From: an uncultured Treponema sp.
GTDB taxonomy: Bacteria; Spirochaetota; Spirochaetia; Treponematales; Treponemataceae
DNA: 6,252 nt
Direction: 5' to 3'
NCBI GenBank assembly: GCA_937877515.1
Contig: CALFIX010000017.1
Location: 1-6,252 of the forward strand
Positions 4,653 through 6,252 of the stretch are shown here, piece after piece. The notes under the pieces are model-generated. The model was not told the origin of the DNA. It made no database searches and was given only the letters and a program-made list of their open reading frames with translations. Position 1 is the stretch's first letter. Each line of letters begins with the position of its first letter. A program made the position numbers and the translations under genes.

Positions 4653-5477
4653 CTACTTCTTTCGGCGTGAAACAATGAAATTATCTGAAGTCTTTCGCTT
4701 GTTTCGTGTCTTATATCCACGACAAGGCTGACCCCAAGGAGTAACTGGGTTACGTCCTTTTCCAGCACCTTCACCACCACCAAGTGGGTGATCAACAGGG
4801 TTCATAGCCATACCACGAACAGAAGGTCGCACACCACGCCATCTATTTCGACCAGCCTTACCCAGCTGAGTGTTCATATTATCTTCATTGCCGACAACAC
4901 CAATTGTCGCATAGCAATTCTTGTGAATACGACGAACCTCCCCGGAAGGAAGACGAATCGTCACATAATCACCCTCTTTTGCAGCCACAAGAGCACTTGT
5001 ACCAGCCGAGCGAGCAAGCTGTCCACCACGACCAAGTGTAAGTTCAATATTGTGAACTGTAAAACCAACTGGGATAGATTCAAGTGGAAGAGCATTTCCA
5101 ACTGTAGGAGCCGCATCTTTTCCTGAAAGAACCTTTTGTCCAATCTGCAAACCTTTTGGTGCTAAAATATATCTTTTTTCACCATCTGCATAGAAAATCA
5201 ATGCAATATTTGCACTTCGGTTTGGATCGTACTCTATCGTACGAACAGTTCCAGGAATTCCATATTTATCCCTTTTAAAATCAATCACACGATACTTTCT
5301 CTTATGTCCGCCGCCTTGATGACGAACAGAAATGCGTCCGCCTGCACCACGGCCGGCATGACGCTTAATGCCGTGGGTAAGGCTTTTTTCGGGTTTATCG
5401 GCTGTCAGTTCTTCACGAACCAAATCAACACGGCCACGTGTACCTTTTGAATAAGGTTTGTATATCTTAAGAGCCAT
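4653..5477 (-). CDS. rplB: 50S ribosomal protein L2
   Basis: A 274-residue L2, a primary 23S rRNA-binding protein close to the peptidyl transferase centre and needed for subunit association. The RNA-binding OB and SH3-like domains span about residues 40-200, with RISVRHQGGGHKRKYR (48-63), IEYDPNRSANIALI (81-94) and ELTLGRGGQLARSAGT (145-160). The C-terminal loop MNPVDHPLGGGEG contains His230, equivalent to the essential His229 of E. coli. The second His found in E. coli (DHPH) is Leu here, a position I believe is variable in the family. The ATG at 5477-5475 follows AAGGGG. The gap to L23 is 29 nt, the largest in the right-hand block. The gene is full length and stops with TAG. Confidence 0.99.
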   Translation of the reverse strand: MALKIYKPYSKGTRGRVDLVREELTADKPEKSLTHGIKRHAGRGAGGRISVRHQGGGHKRKYRVIDFKRDKYGIPGTVRTIEYDPNRSANIALIFYADGEKRYILAPKGLQIGQKVLSGKDAAPTVGNALPLESIPVGFTVHNIELTLGRGGQLARSAGTSALVAAKEGDYVTIRLPSGEVRRIHKNCYATIGVVGNEDNMNTQLGKAGRNRWRGVRPSVRGMAMNPVDHPLGGGEGAGKGRNPVTPWGQPCRGYKTRNKRKTSDNFIVSRRKK

Positions 5478-5506
5478 ATGGTTCCCCTTACTTATTATTT
5501 AAAGGC

Positions 5507-5791
5507 TCAAGCGCCTTCAAACACCTTGATTGATTCGCCGGGAGCAAGCTTAACGATAGCTTTCTTCCAGCTAGCTGTCTTACCAGGCTTACCACGAAGT
5601 CTTTTTGTCTTACCTTTTACATTCATTGTTGTGCAATCAACAACTTTTACGTTAAAAAGTCTTCTAACAGCTTCCTTAATTTGAATCTTCGTAGAATCAG
5701 GACGTACTTTAAAAGTATACTTGTTCTGCTCACGAAGAAGCGTTGCTTTTTCAGACAGAATAGGTTCAATAAGAACATCTTCGTATGTCAT
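5507..5791 (-). CDS. rplW: 50S ribosomal protein L23
   Basis: A 94-residue L23, which lies at the tunnel exit beside L29 and is the main docking point for trigger factor and SRP. It opens MTYEDVLIEPILSEKATLL, with the family signature I(x)PxxSEK. It continues KYTFKVRPDSTKIQIKEAVRRLFNVKV, and ends with a basic loop (KGKTKRLRGKPGKTASWKKAIVKL) and ESIKVFEG. The ATG at 5791-5789 overlaps the L4 stop by one base (TAATG), so translational coupling is likely. A GGAGG site about 7 nt upstream lies in the last L4 codons. The stop is TGA. Length and motifs are ordinary. Confidence 0.98.
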   Translation of the reverse strand: MTYEDVLIEPILSEKATLLREQNKYTFKVRPDSTKIQIKEAVRRLFNVKVVDCTTMNVKGKTKRLRGKPGKTASWKKAIVKLAPGESIKVFEGA

Positions 5792-6252
5792 TATTTAGCC
5801 TCCACTTTTTCAAAGAATTCTGAAAGATTCTTTGCAGCACCTTCAAGCATGACAATCTTTCTTGCATAAAAAAGGTCATGTGCACGAAGTCTGTTAAAAG
5901 AAAGGAATGAAACATAAGGAATGTTTTTTCCTGCTCTCTTAATCATGCGGTCGTCATCTTTAAGAAGGATAACCGTGCGGTAATCTTCTGCCTTATCGCC
6001 CTTTGCCTGGTGTGTTTTACCGGCACCAGTTCTTTTTACAGGCTCAAACTTTACAGGAGCGTTCTTTGCAAGAGAATCAAGAATCTTTTCAAGATCCTTT
6101 GTCTTTCCGCTTTCAATGCTGAAATCCTCAACAACAGTAAGCCTGTCGTTCTGTGCCTGAAGGCTAAGGATAGTCTTCATTGCAAGGCGCTTTTCCTTCT
6201 TGGGAATGCTATAGCTGTAATCACGCGGCTTAGGTCCAAAAATAGTACCTCC
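5791..6252 (-). CDS. rplD: 50S ribosomal protein L4, C-terminal 153 codons (5' end beyond right edge)
   Basis: The frame is open to the right edge and starts in the conserved segment GGTIFGPKPRDYSYSIPKK, so the first 50 to 60 residues are missing. L4 binds 23S rRNA with a tunnel loop, and in enterobacteria it also regulates the S10 operon; that leader is not in the window. The visible part includes RLAMKTILSLQAQNDRL and a C-terminal half with NIPYVSFLSFNRLRAHDLFYARKIVM and EGAAKNLSEFF. A hydrophilic Lys/Gly-rich stretch (KRTGAGKTHQAKGDKAED) appears longer than in E. coli L4. The methionine at 6180 is internal, because family sequence continues upstream without a stop. The gene ends in TAA sharing its last base with the L23 ATG. 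Confidence 0.97.
   Translation of the reverse strand, partial: GGTIFGPKPRDYSYSIPKKEKRLAMKTILSLQAQNDRLTVVEDFSIESGKTKDLEKILDSLAKNAPVKFEPVKRTGAGKTHQAKGDKAEDYRTVILLKDDDRMIKRAGKNIPYVSFLSFNRLRAHDLFYARKIVMLEGAAKNLSEFFEKVEAK

Noticed and set aside
4961..5143. A 60-codon minus-strand frame inside rplB
   Set aside because: It is a +1/+2 shadow of L2, which is complete and fully conserved through this stretch.
5478..5506. 29-nt rplW-rplB gap as a regulatory site
   Set aside because: It is slightly longer than its neighbours but shows only an ordinary ribosome-binding site, with no hairpin or repeat.
275..5869. Plus-strand open frames of 60-120 codons across the window
   Set aside because: All lie opposite or out of frame with clear ribosomal protein genes, lack family motifs and consistent ribosome-binding sites, and are rich in residues expected from antisense reading.

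Overview
The window is one uninterrupted run of ribosomal protein genes, all on the minus strand. It is the S10 operon joined to the front of the spc operon. In transcription order (right to left) it reads L4 (5' end cut by the window edge), L23, L2, S19, L22, S3, L16, L29, S17, L14, L24, L5, S14, S8, L6 (only the first 27 codons). The order is the standard bacterial one, with no foreign gene, tRNA, insertion sequence or CRISPR array. No plus-strand reading frame looks real.

The right-hand block (about 1925-6252, L4 to L14) is packed, with gaps of 1 to 29 nt and one TAATG overlap. It has moderate GC, uses mostly CGN arginine codons where I counted, and has GTG starts at S19, S3 and S17. From memory, the S3, S19, L22, L14 and L4 sequences read as spirochaete (Treponema-like). 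The left-hand block (1-1848, L24 to L6) is more AT-rich and uses AGA for 25 of 28 arginines. Its S8 and L5 sequences look closer to Firmicutes/Clostridia. The two blocks meet at a 76-nt gap (1849-1924) that holds an imperfect duplication of a ribosome-binding-site segment. Either the spc part was acquired or replaced by recombination in a Treponema-like host, or the contig is chimeric. The sequence alone cannot decide between these.

The most unusual feature is a pair of related AT-rich intergenic elements, one on each side of rpsH (S8): 91-222 between S8 and L6, and 628-773 between S14 and S8. Each has four tandem TAGAAnT-type heptads that can pair with an inverted array about 45 nt away, giving a 20-21 bp stem on the transcript. 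Six of the aligned stem positions differ between the copies and every one keeps pairing, two of them by full compensatory exchange. Each copy also has a second, shorter perfect inverted repeat that competes with the long stem. No T-run follows, so these do not look like ordinary terminators.

Functionally, S3, S8, S14, S17 and S19 go to the 30S subunit. L2, L4, L5, L6, L14, L16, L22, L23, L24 and L29 go to the 50S subunit. Co-transcription and closely spaced Shine-Dalgarno sites support balanced synthesis. No primary promoter is visible, because the start of the S10 operon (S10, L3) lies beyond the right edge.
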